A DNA stretch of 64,000 bases from Pseudoxanthomonas sp. z9 (GCF_006542425.1 NZ_VFID01000002.1:293268-357267); one strand, 5' to 3'. Numbered from the stretch's first letter, positions 24,439-34,142 are shown. Numbers and translations: made by a program. Notes: generated by a model not told the origin, from the sequence alone.

Positions 24439-25281
24439 TCACTTCAGTCGTTCGAGCACCGCGTTGGCCACGCCGATCGCGGACGCCGGATTCTGGCCGG
24501 TGACGAGTTCGCGATCGATCACCACATTGGCGGCCCAGGGTGAAGTGTTGCCGACGTGGTGCGCACCGGCCGTTTCCAGCGCGGTTTGCGGATAGAACTT
24601 CATCTCGCCACCGCCCAGCGCGCCCTTGGCCTGTTCCTCCTCCTGGTTGCTGATCACCGTGAACCGGTAACCGGCATAGATCCAGTCGGCCGGTGCCGCC
24701 GGCTTGCCGCCCGCTTCCAGCGCGCCGATGAAGGCGCCGTTGCCGGACAGGGTGGACAGCAACGCGATCGGACCGTGGCAGACCAGCGCGGTGGTCTTGC
24801 CGCGGCCGTGGAAGTCCGCCAGCAGGCGGCCCATCGCCGGCGAGGCCAGCAGATCCTGCATGGGCGCATGGCCGCCGGGCACGTACACCGCGTCGAACTG
24901 GCCGTAGCCCATCTGTTCGATCCGGGCCAGGCTCAGTACCGGCGATTGCGCCGGCCGGGTCAGGGCCAATCGGTCGAGCAGATCCTGATGCGCCTTTAGC
25001 GCACCGGCGTCGCCGCCGAAGTACATCGGGTCCAGCGAGCCCCGATCGACCGTCGGCGCCACGCCGGACGGGGTGGCGAAGGTCACCTGGTGGCCCGCGT
25101 CCAGGAACAGCTTGACCGGCTGCATCAGCTCGTTGAGGTAGAAGCCGGTCGGGAAGACCCGGCCGTCCTTGAGATCCAGGTGGTCCGCATCGGACAGCAC
25201 GACTAGGACATGGGCCGCGTCGGCATGGGCGGCGGGGAGCGCCAGCGCGAGGGCGGCGGCCAGTACTTTGAGTGATTTCAT
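24439..25281 (-). CDS. Exported DJ-1/PfpI (class I glutamine amidotransferase-like) family protein
   Basis: A 280-residue protein with a cleavable signal peptide (residues 1-22, ending AHADA), so it acts in the periplasm. The DJ-1/PfpI fold is shown by VLVVLSDADH, then a VYVPGGHAPMQDLL block, and the nucleophile elbow ALVCHGPIALL with the catalytic Cys followed by His, as in Hsp31-type glyoxalase III and chaperone proteins. The N-terminal FYLNELMQPV block also matches the Hsp31 group. Possible roles are detoxification of reactive carbonyls or protein repair. The start has AAGGA upstream. It is divergent from a LysR regulator across a 112-bp gap, suggesting that the regulator controls it. Confidence 0.85.
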   Translation of the reverse strand: MKSLKVLAAALALALPAAHADAAHVLVVLSDADHLDLKDGRVFPTGFYLNELMQPVKLFLDAGHQVTFATPSGVAPTVDRGSLDPMYFGGDAGALKAHQDLLDRLALTRPAQSPVLSLARIEQMGYGQFDAVYVPGGHAPMQDLLASPAMGRLLADFHGRGKTTALVCHGPIALLSTLSGNGAFIGALEAGGKPAAPADWIYAGYRFTVISNQEEEQAKGALGGGEMKFYPQTALETAGAHHVGNTSPWAANVVIDRELVTGQNPASAIGVANAVLERLK

Positions 25282-25393
25282 GGCGTGTTCCTTGAGAATT
25301 CGCCGGCTTGGCGGAAGTGGCCGCCACTCTATTTCGTGCCCAAACCGGGATAAACTCGCTCGCTGGCAATTTATTTTTCCTTTCGAGGCAAAG

Positions 25394-26308
25394 ATGGCGC
25401 GCCGGTTCGATCACCTGGGTGACGCGGAGGTCTTCGTGATCGTGGTCGAGCAGGGCTCGCTGACCGCGGCCGCGGTCGCCCTGGGCACCACGCCGTCGGT
25501 CATCAGCCGCGCCATCGCGCGGCTGGAAAACCGCCTGGGCAACCAGTTGCTGCGGCGAACCACGCGCAGGTTGGGATTGACCGAGGCCGGCCAGCTGTAC
25601 CTGGAGCAGGCGCGCGCCGCGTTCGCGCTGTTCGACGAAGCCGAACGCACGGTGCAGGGCAGGGCGGGCACGCTGGCCGGACGCGTGCGGCTGAGCGTGC
25701 CCACCACCTATGGGCATTACCGGCTGCCGGAAAAGCTGGCGCGCTTTTCGCGCGAGCATCCGCAGGTGCGCATCGAACTCAACATCTCCAACCGCAATGT
25801 CGATCTGGTGGCCGAAGGCTTCGATCTGGCGGTGCGGCTGGGCGCGTTGCCCGACAGCGGACTGGCCGCGCGCCGGCTGGAGGATGCCGCGTTGTGCGTG
25901 GTCGCGTCACCCGACTACCTGCGCCGCGCCGGCACGCCGACCCGCAGGGAACAACTGGCCGACCACGCCTGCATTCCGTTCGTGATGCCCAGCAGCGGGC
26001 GCATCGCCCCCTGGCTGTTCCGCGAAGACGGACGCGACCTCGAATGGACGCCGCCGGATCGGCTGGCCGTATCGGACGACGTACTGGGCGTGGTTTCGCT
26101 GGCCAGTGGCGGTGCCGGCATCTGCCAGACCTACGATTTCATCGCCGACGGCCATCTTCGCGAGGGCCGCCTGGTCGAGGTGCTGCCGCAACTGCGTGGA
26201 CGCTCGCGTCCGTTCTCCCTCATCTACGCACCGCATCGTCGCTTGTCGGCGGCGTCGCGCGCCCTGATCGACAGCCTGTCGGAGAATGGTGAACCGGCCA
26301 CGGGCTGA
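25394..26308 (+). CDS. LysR-family transcriptional regulator
   Basis: A 304-residue regulator. The N-terminal winged helix-turn-helix (about residues 6-62) contains EQGSLTAAAVALGTTPSVISRAIARLE and RTTRRLGLTEAG, matching the LysR consensus; the C-terminal effector domain has the PLEKLARF, VDLVAEGFDLAVRLG and GGAGICQTY blocks typical of the CrgA/AaeR-like group. The ATG at 25394 is used because upstream in-frame translation crosses the divergent gene. LysR members usually control the adjacent divergent gene, here the DJ-1 protein at 24439-25281, in response to a small molecule that cannot be guessed from sequence. Confidence 0.9.
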   Translation: MARRFDHLGDAEVFVIVVEQGSLTAAAVALGTTPSVISRAIARLENRLGNQLLRRTTRRLGLTEAGQLYLEQARAAFALFDEAERTVQGRAGTLAGRVRLSVPTTYGHYRLPEKLARFSREHPQVRIELNISNRNVDLVAEGFDLAVRLGALPDSGLAARRLEDAALCVVASPDYLRRAGTPTRREQLADHACIPFVMPSSGRIAPWLFREDGRDLEWTPPDRLAVSDDVLGVVSLASGGAGICQTYDFIADGHLREGRLVEVLPQLRGRSRPFSLIYAPHRRLSAASRALIDSLSENGEPATG

Positions 26309-26338
26309 TTCGGCGCGGCCGTTGCAGCGAGCGGCCAC

Positions 26339-26872
26339 TCAACGCGCCGCCGGCGCGTGGCGCTCCCAATAGCCGTCTTGCGGCGGAATCTGCTGGACCA
26401 CATCCACGCTTACGCCGGCGGGATCCCGGGTCATGAAGCGCCGCTGGCCCCACGGTTCATCGGTAAGCGGATGCAGAATCGGCGCGCCTTCCCGACGAAG
26501 CTTGTCGTACAGCAGCGACGCATCCGCCACCTCGACGGTCAGCAGCATGCCTTCGCCATTGAAGACCTCGGGTCCCGGCGGGCGGGAAGGATGATCCGGG
26601 GTCATGAACGCCAGGGTGGCGCCACGACCGTCGCCATCGGCGGGACCGGACAGATAGACGAACCAGTTGGCTTCGAACAGGACCTGGAATCCGAAATGCC
26701 GCACATGGAAATCACGCGCGGCGGTCATCGCCGGTGTGGTGATGAGCGGATACAGGTCGCGCACGCGTACTGTCGGAGGCGGGGTATCCGGCTGTTCGCG
26801 TGCGGGCGCCGCACCGGGCAGCGACAGCGCGCCGGCCAGCAGCAGGAAGGGGAGGATTCGGGAGATTGGCAT
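26339..26872 (-). CDS. Exported VOC (glyoxalase/bleomycin-resistance) superfamily protein
   Basis: A 177-residue protein with a signal peptide (about residues 1-25, ending APARE). The mature part is one VOC domain: LYPLITTPAMTAARDFHVRHFGF at the start of the fold, NWFVYLSG, VEVADASLLYDKLRREGA, then EPWGQRRFMTRDPAGVSVDVVQ, where the conserved W-G-x-R/F-x-DP segment ends with the Glu/Asp metal-ligand strand. Exported VOC proteins are unusual; they may bind or modify a small molecule in the periplasm. The start has GAGGAA six bases upstream. It lies 68 bp downstream of a glycosyltransferase gene on the same strand and may be co-transcribed. Confidence 0.8.
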   Translation of the reverse strand: MPISRILPFLLLAGALSLPGAAPAREQPDTPPPTVRVRDLYPLITTPAMTAARDFHVRHFGFQVLFEANWFVYLSGPADGDGRGATLAFMTPDHPSRPPGPEVFNGEGMLLTVEVADASLLYDKLRREGAPILHPLTDEPWGQRRFMTRDPAGVSVDVVQQIPPQDGYWERHAPAAR

Positions 26873-26940
26873 CGGGCGTTCCTCGTCGCATGGGAAGAAG
26901 GCCGACGCCTTTCGTCGCCGGCGCCGCCACGATGCCTGGC

Positions 26941-28173
26941 TCAGATTGACAGCAGTTGCTCGATTGCGCGCACCGCGACCCGCGCGCCATCCTCGGCCCG
27001 CATGCGCTGGCCGAGTTCGGTCGCGCGCGCACGGGTGTCCGCGCGCTCGGCGAATGCGACGGCCCGCGCCAGCGCGGAGGCGTCCAGGCGTTTTCCATTC
27101 ACCGGCTGGCCGGACACGCCGAGTTGGCGCAGCCGATCCGCCCAGAACGGCTGATCGCCGGCGAACGGCACCACCACCGAGGGCACGCCGGCGCGGGTGG
27201 CCGAATGACTGGTGCCCGAGCCACCGTGATGGACCACCAGCGAGGTGCGCGGGAACAACCAGTCGTGCGGCGTCTCGTCGACGATGAAGAAGTTGTCCGG
27301 CAGCGCGTCGCGCGCCACGCCGCTCCAGCCGGGCTGGAACAGGGCGCGCCGGCCTGCGACGGCGTCGACCATCGCCCGCACCAGCCGGGGCCGATCGAAA
27401 CCGGCCATGCTGCCGAAGCCGAGGTAAAGCGGCCGCTCGCCCGCGTCGAGCCAGCGCTCCAGCGCGGGCGGTGGTGTCCACGCCGGCGCCGGCAGCGTCC
27501 ATTGGCCACAGACCCGCGCATTGTCCGGCCAGTCCGCCGGTTGCGGCAGCAGGGTGGGGGACACGCCATACAGCATGGGGTGTTCGGTCCACACCCGCTT
27601 TCTCGCCGGCAGCGCCAGTACGCGCGCGCGCGCCTCGTTGGTGCTGCTGCGGAAAGCGCGCCAAAGCAGCGCGTTGACGAGGCGATGGCTGGATGCGTTC
27701 AACGCGCGCGGCACGGGGAGCGACGCCAGGAACGGCGAGGCGAAGTCGCCGGTGGGCGTGATCGGAATCAGGCCCGCACCGATGGCCGGAATGTCCAGCG
27801 CCTCGGCAACCGAAAGCCCGGCGAACGCCGCCAGCCCGGAGACGATCAGCGCATCGCATCCCGTCGCCGCATCCCGGATCTCGCCCATCCAGTGCATGAC
27901 GTTGGCGTTGGCGATATCGGCCAGCGCCCGGGCGGTGCGGTTGAAGCCGCCCTTGCGGTCGACCGCCGTCGCCAGCGCCTGTCCGGGCAACAGCGCACCG
28001 CGGATGTCGCCGGACAACGGCGTCGCCGCCAGGCCGGCGGCATGGGCGGAGCCGAGCGTGGCCGCGTCGGCGAGCAGCCGGGTGTCGTGGCCGGCGGCAT
28101 TCAGCGCCAGGCACAGCGCGGCCAGGGGACGGGTATCGCCTTCGGTACCATAGGTTGCAACCGCGAACTTCAT
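26941..28173 (-). CDS. Glycosyltransferase family 1 (UGT/macrolide-type)
   Basis: A 410-residue GT-B enzyme. The N-terminus VATYGTEGDTRPLAALCLAL is the standard start of the YjiC/UGT group, and the C-terminal donor domain has the LVVHHGGSGTSHSATRAGVP and VVPFAGDQPFWADRL blocks, the PSPG-like nucleotide-sugar site with its conserved HxGxGT and D-Q. These enzymes glycosylate small hydrophobic acceptors such as macrolides, sterols, flavonoids or rhamnolipid precursors. The divergent TetR gene 101 bp away suggests induction by the acceptor, as in many drug-inactivating systems. The acceptor is unknown. Confidence 0.88.
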   Translation of the reverse strand: MKFAVATYGTEGDTRPLAALCLALNAAGHDTRLLADAATLGSAHAAGLAATPLSGDIRGALLPGQALATAVDRKGGFNRTARALADIANANVMHWMGEIRDAATGCDALIVSGLAAFAGLSVAEALDIPAIGAGLIPITPTGDFASPFLASLPVPRALNASSHRLVNALLWRAFRSSTNEARARVLALPARKRVWTEHPMLYGVSPTLLPQPADWPDNARVCGQWTLPAPAWTPPPALERWLDAGERPLYLGFGSMAGFDRPRLVRAMVDAVAGRRALFQPGWSGVARDALPDNFFIVDETPHDWLFPRTSLVVHHGGSGTSHSATRAGVPSVVVPFAGDQPFWADRLRQLGVSGQPVNGKRLDASALARAVAFAERADTRARATELGQRMRAEDGARVAVRAIEQLLSI

Positions 28174-28229
28174 GGGAGTCTCCGGACGCCGGACGACCCG
28201 GCGGATGGACAGGAATAAATGTGCACGAC

Positions 28230-28261
28230 GTATACTAATTTACATCGTATATCTGATGTAA
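28230..28261. promoter_or_regulatory. Candidate TetR operator
   Basis: A perfect inverted repeat TTACATC (28240-28246) / GATGTAA (28255-28261) with an eight-base spacer, preceded by a TATACT hexamer (28231-28236) that could be a -10 element. It lies between the divergent GT1 and TetR genes, 13 bp before the TetR start, as expected for an autoregulatory operator. Confidence 0.55.
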
Positions 28262-28273
28262 GAGGCAGGCCCC

Positions 28274-28885
28274 ATGGATGAAACCGCGGAACCCGGGCGC
28301 CGGGCGCGCAAGCGCACGCGGATGCTGGACTTGTTGACCGGCACCGCCGCCCGCCTGTTCGAGCAACAGGGCTACGAGGCGGTGACCATGGAACAGATCG
28401 CGGCCGAGGCCGACGTCGCCAAGCGGACGCTGTACAACCACTTCCCGACCAAGGAAGCGCTGCTGGCACGCTGGCTGGACGCCGAACTGGAGAAGGATCT
28501 GGCGCACCTGGCCGACAGCATCGCCCGCCGCCGGAGCTTCGCCTCGCGGGCGGCCTGCATCCTCGACGCCTCAGCGGCGTGGTGCAGCGCGCACCCGCAA
28601 CACCTGATGGCCTATCTGCGCCATCGCTTCACCAGCCTCGGCAACGAGGCGGAGCAGGCGGACATCGGCGATGGCGGCATCGTCGCGCTGTGGCAGCGCC
28701 TGATCGCCGCGGCGCAGGAGAGCGGCGAACTGGGCGACAGGTTCCCGCCCGCGCAACTGGCGACCTGGTTCCACCATCTGTACCTGGCCGCGCTGCTGCG
28801 CTGGTTGACCGTGCCAGGACTTTCGCTGCAACGCGAGTTCGCCGACGCCGCGCGCCTGTTCGTGGACGGCGCGGCGGCACGCTGA
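28274..28885 (+). CDS. TetR-family transcriptional repressor
   Basis: A 203-residue regulator. The N-terminal helix-turn-helix (about residues 15-62) reads TAARLFEQQGYEAVTMEQIA and then ADVAKRTLYNHFPTKEALL, a clear TetR signature; the C-terminal helical domain (about 75-200) would bind the inducer and dimerise. It is divergent from the GT1 gene, and a perfect inverted repeat lies in the shared promoter region, so repression of GT1 (and the VOC gene behind it) and of itself is the likely role. The ATG at 28274 follows GAGGCAGG. Confidence 0.9.
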   Translation: MDETAEPGRRARKRTRMLDLLTGTAARLFEQQGYEAVTMEQIAAEADVAKRTLYNHFPTKEALLARWLDAELEKDLAHLADSIARRRSFASRAACILDASAAWCSAHPQHLMAYLRHRFTSLGNEAEQADIGDGGIVALWQRLIAAAQESGELGDRFPPAQLATWFHHLYLAALLRWLTVPGLSLQREFADAARLFVDGAAAR

Positions 28886-28906
28886 ACGTCGCGCCGCCCA
28901 CGCGCG

Positions 28907-30793
28907 TCAGTGCCGCTGGCGCGGGTCCCGGCCCAGTTGGCGATACAGGGTGCTGCGGCTGATGCCCAGTTGGCGCGCCGCGCGGGCGACGTTGCCGTCG
29001 CAGGCTTCCACCGCCGCGCGCATGGCCGCGCGGGTCATCGAATCCAGCGGTGCGGACGCGGGCGGTGCGACCACGGCGGGCGTATCCATGCGTACCTGCA
29101 GGTAGGCGGGCAGGGCATCGATGCCGATCAGGCTGCCGGGTTCGCTCAGTGCGGCAAGGGTGCGCAGGCTCGCCACGAGCTGACGCAGGTTGCCGGGCCA
29201 GGCGTAGCGCGCCAGCCGTTCGGCCGCCTCGTCGGACAGCCGGCGTCCCTGGCCGATGCGTTGCCACAGCGAATGCACCAGCCCCTCGCGTCCGGGCTGC
29301 TCGCGCAGCGGCGCCAGTTCGACCAGGTGATGGGAAATCCGATAGTAGAGATCGGCCCGGAAGCGACCTTCGGCCACCGCGTCTTCCAGTCGCCGGTGGG
29401 TCGCGCAGACCAGGGCGAAATCCAGTTTGACCGGCTTGCCGCCGCCCAGCGGCGACAGTTCGCGATCCTGCAGCACGCGCAGCAGGCGCGGTTGCAACGC
29501 CAGCGGCATGTCGCCGATTTCGTCCAGGAACAGGATCCCGCCGTCGGCCTGCCGCAGCAGGCCGATGCTGCCGTCCTTGCGCGCGCCGGTGAAGGCGCCG
29601 CTCTCGTAGCCGAACAGTTCGGCCTCGATCAGCCCCTCCGGCAGCGCGGCGCAATTGACCGCCACGAAGGGTTTGCCGGCGCGGGCGCTGCGCCGGTGCA
29701 GCTCGCGCGAGAACACTTCCTTGCCGGTGCCGGTCTCGCCCAGCACCAGCACCGGAATGCCGGCGTCGAGCACGCGGCAGGCGCGTCCCAGTTCGGCTTC
29801 CAGTTTCGCGTTGAACAGCGGTGCGCCCGCTTCGGTTCCCGAACCGGACGCCGACACCGTGATCGGCGACGCCGCGCGGGCGCGCCGCGATCGGGTCGGC
29901 CCATCGACGTGTCCGTGCAGCAGGCGGCCGCTGCGATCCTGCAATACGCCGTCGTCGCGCAGGCGCGACAGCGCGCCGTCGAACATCGCCTCGTAGGAGG
30001 CGCGCCCGAGATCGCCTCGCTCCAGTCCGAACAGCGCCAGCCCGGCCCGGTTGGCCGCCACCAGCCGCCCGCTGCGGAACGCCAGCAGCCCCTCGCGCGC
30101 ACTGCCCAGCAGCGCCGGGTTGGCATGCACGCGTAGCAGGTCGGCATCGGTGATGCCTTCGTCGAAGTAGCGGTGTTCGATGTTGGCGACCGCCAACTGC
30201 GCCAGGCCGAGCGCGTGCATGGGCGCGACCATGGCGTCTCCGGAAATGTCGAGCACGCCGACCATGCGTCCGTACGGATCGAACACCGGCGCGGCCGAAC
30301 AGTTGAGGATGCGGTGCGGCGCCGCATAGTGCTCGGCGCCGCGCACCTCGACCGCGCGGGCGTCGGCGATCGCGGTGCCGATCGCGTTCGTGCCCACCCG
30401 CGCCTCGTTCCAGCACGCACCCGGCATCAGCGCGACCCGGCCGGCCTTGTCGAGGAATTCGGCGTTGCCCTCGGCGTCGAGGATCCAGCCTTCGGCGTCG
30501 GTGAGGATGACGATGCTGCCGGTGTTGGCGGCATCGGCGGCGAGCATTTCGACCTCGGCGCGCGCCAATCGCCAGAGCTGCTCGTGCTGCTCGCGCAGGG
30601 TACGCAGGCGGGGCGCGTCGATCGGTTCGATCGCCGGGCGCGCATTCGCCGCCAGGCCCAGGCCCAGGCAGCGCCGCCACGATTGCAGGATGGCCGGCGG
30701 CACCTGGCCCACCGGGGTGCGCCCGGCCTCGAAGAAAGCCCGCCGCGCCTGGGCGATGCGTTGTTCGTCGGGTGGGGCGGATGGTCGGGACAT
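28907..30793 (-). CDS. acoR: AcoR-type sigma-54-dependent activator
   Basis: A 628-residue enhancer-binding protein. The N-terminal GAF-type sensor includes [33 protein letters not shown] and the H-Y...[10 protein letters not shown] segment typical of AcoR. The AAA+ domain has Walker A GETGTGKE, the sigma-54 contact loop GAFTGA in [17 protein letters not shown], and [11 protein letters not shown] as Walker B. A Fis-type helix-turn-helix ends the protein ([22 protein letters not shown]). AcoR proteins activate acetoin or alcohol/aldehyde catabolism in response to the substrate. It is divergent from an aldehyde dehydrogenase gene whose upstream region has a sigma-54 promoter and a palindrome. 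The ATG at 30793 follows AGGA; upstream in-frame sequence runs through this promoter region. Confidence 0.92.
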   Translation of the reverse strand: MSRPSAPPDEQRIAQARRAFFEAGRTPVGQVPPAILQSWRRCLGLGLAANARPAIEPIDAPRLRTLREQHEQLWRLARAEVEMLAADAANTGSIVILTDAEGWILDAEGNAEFLDKAGRVALMPGACWNEARVGTNAIGTAIADARAVEVRGAEHYAAPHRILNCSAAPVFDPYGRMVGVLDISGDAMVAPMHALGLAQLAVANIEHRYFDEGITDADLLRVHANPALLGSAREGLLAFRSGRLVAANRAGLALFGLERGDLGRASYEAMFDGALSRLRDDGVLQDRSGRLLHGHVDGPTRSRRARAASPITVSASGSGTEAGAPLFNAKLEAELGRACRVLDAGIPVLVLGETGTGKEVFSRELHRRSARAGKPFVAVNCAALPEGLIEAELFGYESGAFTGARKDGSIGLLRQADGGILFLDEIGDMPLALQPRLLRVLQDRELSPLGGGKPVKLDFALVCATHRRLEDAVAEGRFRADLYYRISHHLVELAPLREQPGREGLVHSLWQRIGQGRRLSDEAAERLARYAWPGNLRQLVASLRTLAALSEPGSLIGIDALPAYLQVRMDTPAVVAPPASAPLDSMTRAAMRAAVEACDGNVARAARQLGISRSTLYRQLGRDPRQRH

Positions 30794-30816
30794 GCCGGAA
30801 GTCCTCGCGGGCGATG

Positions 30817-30833
30817 TGTCGCATTTTGCGACA
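30817..30833. promoter_or_regulatory. Candidate AcoR upstream activating site
   Basis: A perfect 17-base palindrome: TGTCGCA, three T, TGCGACA. It lies about 150 bp upstream of the -24/-12 promoter, a normal distance for a sigma-54 enhancer, and only 24 bp before the acoR start, so it could also serve autoregulation. A second, weaker CAAGCG-ACA-CGCTTG repeat occurs near 30880-30895. Confidence 0.6.
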
Positions 30834-30972
30834 GGAAAACCGCCCGCTGTCCCGATACACAGCACACCCGCGGACACTCCGCAAGCGACACGCTTGTTGC
30901 GTTGCCGCAGCGGCAGCGCGGTTTCCTTGCGGAATGGCGGCATGGCGGCGTGGCGCGGCGCAGCAACAAAAG

Positions 30973-30990
30973 CTGGCACGCGGCCTGCGT
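30973..30990 (+). promoter_or_regulatory. Sigma-54 (-24/-12) promoter of the aldehyde dehydrogenase operon
   Basis: CTGGCACGCGGCCTGCGT fits YTGGCACGN4YTGCW. The invariant GG (30975-30976) and GC (30987-30988) are separated by exactly ten bases. It sits 40 bp before the aldehyde dehydrogenase start codon. Confidence 0.8.
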
Positions 30991-31028
30991 TGGACGGGAA
31001 CCCCAACCGAACAAGCCAGGAGATTCCG

Positions 31029-32558
31029 ATGAACGCCGTCGCCGCCCCCCGTCCACAGGCCGTGGACCCGTCCGCCATCTTCAAGCAGCGCTACGCCAAC
31101 TTCATCGGCGGGCGCTGGGTGGAACCCCGTTCGGGGCAGTATTTCGACAACACCAGTCCGGTCAACGGCAAGGTGTTCACCCAGGTGCCGCGTTCCAACG
31201 CCGACGACATCGAGGCCGCGCTGGACGCCGCGCACGCCGCACGCGAGGCGTGGGGCAAGGCCTCGGTGACCGAACGTGCCAACGTGTTGCTGCGGATTGC
31301 CGATCGCATCGAGCAGAACCTGGAACTGCTGGCGCACGCCGAGACCTGGGACAACGGCAAGCCGATCCGGGAAACCCTCAATGCCGACATTCCGCTGTGC
31401 GCGGATCATTTCCGCTACTTCGCCGGTGCCATCCGCGCGCAGGAAGGCGGCATCAGCGAAATCGATCACGACACCATCGCCTATCACTTCCACGAGCCGC
31501 TGGGGGTGGTGGGGCAGATCATCCCCTGGAACTTCCCGCTGCTGATGGCGTGCTGGAAGCTCGCGCCCGCGCTGGCCGCCGGCAACTGCGTGGTGCTCAA
31601 GCCGGCCGAACAGACCCCGGCCAGCATCCTGGTGCTGATGGAGATCATCGGCGACCTGCTGCCGCCGGGCGTGCTCAACGTGGTCAATGGCTTCGGCCTG
31701 GAAGCCGGCAAGCCGCTGGCCAGCAGCCCGCGCATAGCCAAGATCGCCTTCACCGGCGAGACCACGACCGGCCGGCTGATCATGCAGTACGCCAGCCAGA
31801 ACCTGATCCCGGTGACCCTGGAACTGGGCGGCAAGTCGCCCAACATTTTCTTCGCCGACGTCATGGCCGAGGACGACGATTTCCTGGACAAGGCGATCGA
31901 GGGCTTCGTGCTGTTCGCCTTCAACCAGGGCGAGGTCTGCACCTGTCCGTCGCGGGCGCTGATCCAGGAATCGATCTACGAGAAGTTCATGGAGCGCGCG
32001 CTCAAGCGCGTCGCCGCGATCAAGCAGGGCAATCCGCTGGATCCCAACACGATGGTCGGCGCTCAGGCATCCAGCGAACAACTGGAGAAGATCCTGTCGT
32101 ACATCGACATCGGCCGGCAGGAAGGCGCCGAAGTGTTGATCGGCGGTGCCCGCAACGAGCAGGGCGGTGATCTGGCCGGCGGCTATTACGTGCAGCCGAC
32201 GGTGTTCAAGGGCCATAACCGGATGCGCATCTTCCAGGAAGAGATCTTCGGCCCGGTGGTCTCGGTCACCACCTTCAAGGACGAGGCCGAAGCGCTGGCG
32301 ATCGCCAACGACACCCTGTACGGGCTGGGCGCCGGCGTCTGGAGCCGCGACGCGGCGCGGTTGTACCGGATGGGCCGTGGCATCCAGGCCGGACGGGTGT
32401 GGACCAACTGCTACCACGCCTATCCCGCGCACGCGGCCTTCGGCGGCTACAAGCAATCCGGCATCGGCCGCGAGAACCACCGGATGATGCTGGACCACTA
32501 CCAGCAGACCAAGAACCTGCTGGTCAGCTATTCGCCCAAGGCACTGGGTTTCTTCTGA
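31029..32558 (+). CDS. aldB: Aldehyde dehydrogenase (AldB/AcoD/ExaC type)
   Basis: A 509-residue NAD(P)-dependent aldehyde dehydrogenase. It has [21 protein letters not shown], the FTGETTTGR cofactor segment, the general base in [10 protein letters not shown] (about residues 265-274) and the catalytic cysteine in [11 protein letters not shown] (about 301-311); the second Cys next to it and the TWDNGKP segment are typical of acetaldehyde dehydrogenases AldB and AcoD. It oxidises acetaldehyde or related aldehydes to acids. The sigma-54 promoter directly upstream and the AcoR-type regulator divergent from it show substrate-induced control. It is followed by alcohol dehydrogenase and DUF779 genes, together an alcohol-to-acid pathway. 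Confidence 0.92.
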   Translation: MNAVAAPRPQAVDPSAIFKQRYANFIGGRWVEPRSGQYFDNTSPVNGKVFTQVPRSNADDIEAALDAAHAAREAWGKASVTERANVLLRIADRIEQNLELLAHAETWDNGKPIRETLNADIPLCADHFRYFAGAIRAQEGGISEIDHDTIAYHFHEPLGVVGQIIPWNFPLLMACWKLAPALAAGNCVVLKPAEQTPASILVLMEIIGDLLPPGVLNVVNGFGLEAGKPLASSPRIAKIAFTGETTTGRLIMQYASQNLIPVTLELGGKSPNIFFADVMAEDDDFLDKAIEGFVLFAFNQGEVCTCPSRALIQESIYEKFMERALKRVAAIKQGNPLDPNTMVGAQASSEQLEKILSYIDIGRQEGAEVLIGGARNEQGGDLAGGYYVQPTVFKGHNRMRIFQEEIFGPVVSVTTFKDEAEALAIANDTLYGLGAGVWSRDAARLYRMGRGIQAGRVWTNCYHAYPAHAAFGGYKQSGIGRENHRMMLDHYQQTKNLLVSYSPKALGFF

Positions 32559-32679
32559 ACCCTCGCGTGGGCGCCTTCCGACCCGCGGCGCCCGCGCGTG
32601 TTTTCCGATTGATTGGAATCAACGAGCCGGGGAGGCCACCGCGCTACGGTGGTCCCGGCGCAACCAACAGGAGAAATGC

Positions 32680-33708
32680 GTGGACAAGACAATGAAAGCC
32701 GCCGTGGTTAGCGAGTTCGGCAAGCCGCTGGTCATCGAAGAGGTGACCGTGCCGCGTCCCGCCGCCGGCGACGTGCTGGTGAAGATCGAAGCCTGCGGCG
32801 TCTGCCACACGGATCTGCACGCGGCCGAAGGCGACTGGCCGGTCAAGCCGAACCCGCCATTCATTCCGGGCCACGAGGGCGTGGGCCACGTGGTGGCCGT
32901 GGGTGCCGGCGTCACCCACGTGAAGGAAGGCGATCGGGTCGGCATTCCCTGGCTGTATTCGGCCTGCGGGCATTGCGAACACTGCCTGGGCGGCTGGGAA
33001 ACCCTGTGCGAGCAGCAGCAGAACACCGGTTATTCGGTCAACGGCGGATTCGCCGAATACGCGCTGGCCAACGCCGATTATGTGGGGCATGTGCCGAAGG
33101 GGATCGGTTTCGTCGAGATCGCGCCGGTGCTGTGCGCGGGCGTGACCGTCTACAAGGGACTCAAGGTGACTGATACCCGTCCCGGCAATTGGGTGGTGAT
33201 CTCCGGCATCGGCGGTTTGGGGCACATGGCGGTGCAGTACGCGCGGGCAATGGGCTTGAACGTCGCCGCCGTGGACGTGGACGACGCCAAACTCGATCTC
33301 GCCAGGCGCCTCGGCGCCACCGTCACCGTCAACGCCAGGACCACCGATCCGGTGGCCTACCTGAAAAAGGAAATCGGCGGCGCGCATGGCGCGCTGGTCA
33401 CCGCGGTCTCGCCCAAGGCGTTCGAGCAGGCGATCGGCATGGTCCGGCGCGGCGGCACGGTGTCGCTCAACGGATTGCCGCCGGGCCAGTTCCCGCTCGA
33501 TATCTTCGGCATGGTGCTCAACGGAGTGACCGTGCGCGGCTCCATCGTCGGCACCCGTCTGGATCTGCAGGAGTCGCTGGACTTCGCCGCGCTCGGCAAG
33601 GTCAAGGCGACGGTCTCCACCGATCGGCTGGAGAACATCAACCAGGTCTTCCAGCGCATGCACCAGGGCCAGATCGAGGGCCGGGTGGTGCTGGATCTGG
33701 CCGCCTGA
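32680..33708 (+). CDS. adhP: Zinc-dependent alcohol dehydrogenase (AdhP-type)
   Basis: A 342-residue medium-chain dehydrogenase. The catalytic zinc site is shown by [16 protein letters not shown] and GHEGVGHV; the structural zinc site by [15 protein letters not shown]; the NAD-binding Rossmann fold by [13 protein letters not shown] (about residues 171-183). The length and [16 protein letters not shown] block match the ethanol-active AdhP group. It converts a primary alcohol to the aldehyde taken by the preceding aldehyde dehydrogenase. GTG at 32680 is chosen because AGGAGA lies five to six bases upstream; the ATG four codons later is too far from it. The gap to the upstream gene is 121 bp. 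Confidence 0.9.
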   Translation: MDKTMKAAVVSEFGKPLVIEEVTVPRPAAGDVLVKIEACGVCHTDLHAAEGDWPVKPNPPFIPGHEGVGHVVAVGAGVTHVKEGDRVGIPWLYSACGHCEHCLGGWETLCEQQQNTGYSVNGGFAEYALANADYVGHVPKGIGFVEIAPVLCAGVTVYKGLKVTDTRPGNWVVISGIGGLGHMAVQYARAMGLNVAAVDVDDAKLDLARRLGATVTVNARTTDPVAYLKKEIGGAHGALVTAVSPKAFEQAIGMVRRGGTVSLNGLPPGQFPLDIFGMVLNGVTVRGSIVGTRLDLQESLDFAALGKVKATVSTDRLENINQVFQRMHQGQIEGRVVLDLAA

Positions 33709-33732
33709 GTTTGCCGTTCAAAGGCACCGCCC

Positions 33733-34131
33733 GTGACCGAAGCCTCGTCCACCGCAAATCCCCCTCCCTTGCAAGTGATGGCGACGCTGCCGGCGTTGCA
33801 GCTGATCCAGACGCTGCGCGCCCGGCACGGGCCGGTGCTGTTCCATCAGTCCGGCGGTTGCTGCGACGGTTCCTCGCCGATGTGTTTCCCGGTCGGCGAC
33901 TTCATCGTCGGCGACCGCGACGTGCAACTGGGCGAGATTGGCGGCGCGCCGTTCTACATCAGCCCTTCCCAGTTCGAGTACTGGAAGCACACCCAGTTGA
34001 TCATCGATGTCGTGCCGGGTCGCGGTGGCATGTTCTCGCTGGAGAACGGGGAGGGCGTGCGCTTCCTCGTCCGTTCTCGCCTGTTCACCGACGACGAGTA
34101 CCTCGCGCTGGCGCGGGCAGGGCGGGTCTGA
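33733..34131 (+). CDS. DUF779 family protein
   Basis: A 132-residue soluble protein. The family signature is visible as GPVLFHQSGGCCDGSSPMC (about residues 33-51), with three Cys in a GGCCDGxxPMC arrangement, then VGDRDVQLGEIGGAPFYI and a QFEYWKHTQLIIDVVPGRGGMFSLE block. DUF779 genes very often lie beside AcoD/ExaC-type aldehyde dehydrogenases, as here, and the clustered cysteines suggest metal binding or a redox role; the biochemical function is unknown. GTG start at 33733, 24 bp behind the alcohol dehydrogenase stop, so it is probably the last gene of this operon; a terminator follows. Confidence 0.88.
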   Translation: MTEASSTANPPPLQVMATLPALQLIQTLRARHGPVLFHQSGGCCDGSSPMCFPVGDFIVGDRDVQLGEIGGAPFYISPSQFEYWKHTQLIIDVVPGRGGMFSLENGEGVRFLVRSRLFTDDEYLALARAGRV

Positions 34132-34142
34132 TTTCGTGACGC

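Noticed and set aside
28629..32498. A 1289-codon minus-strand frame across acoR and aldB
   Set aside because: It crosses the sigma-54 promoter and the aldehyde dehydrogenase in antisense and shows no domain of its own.
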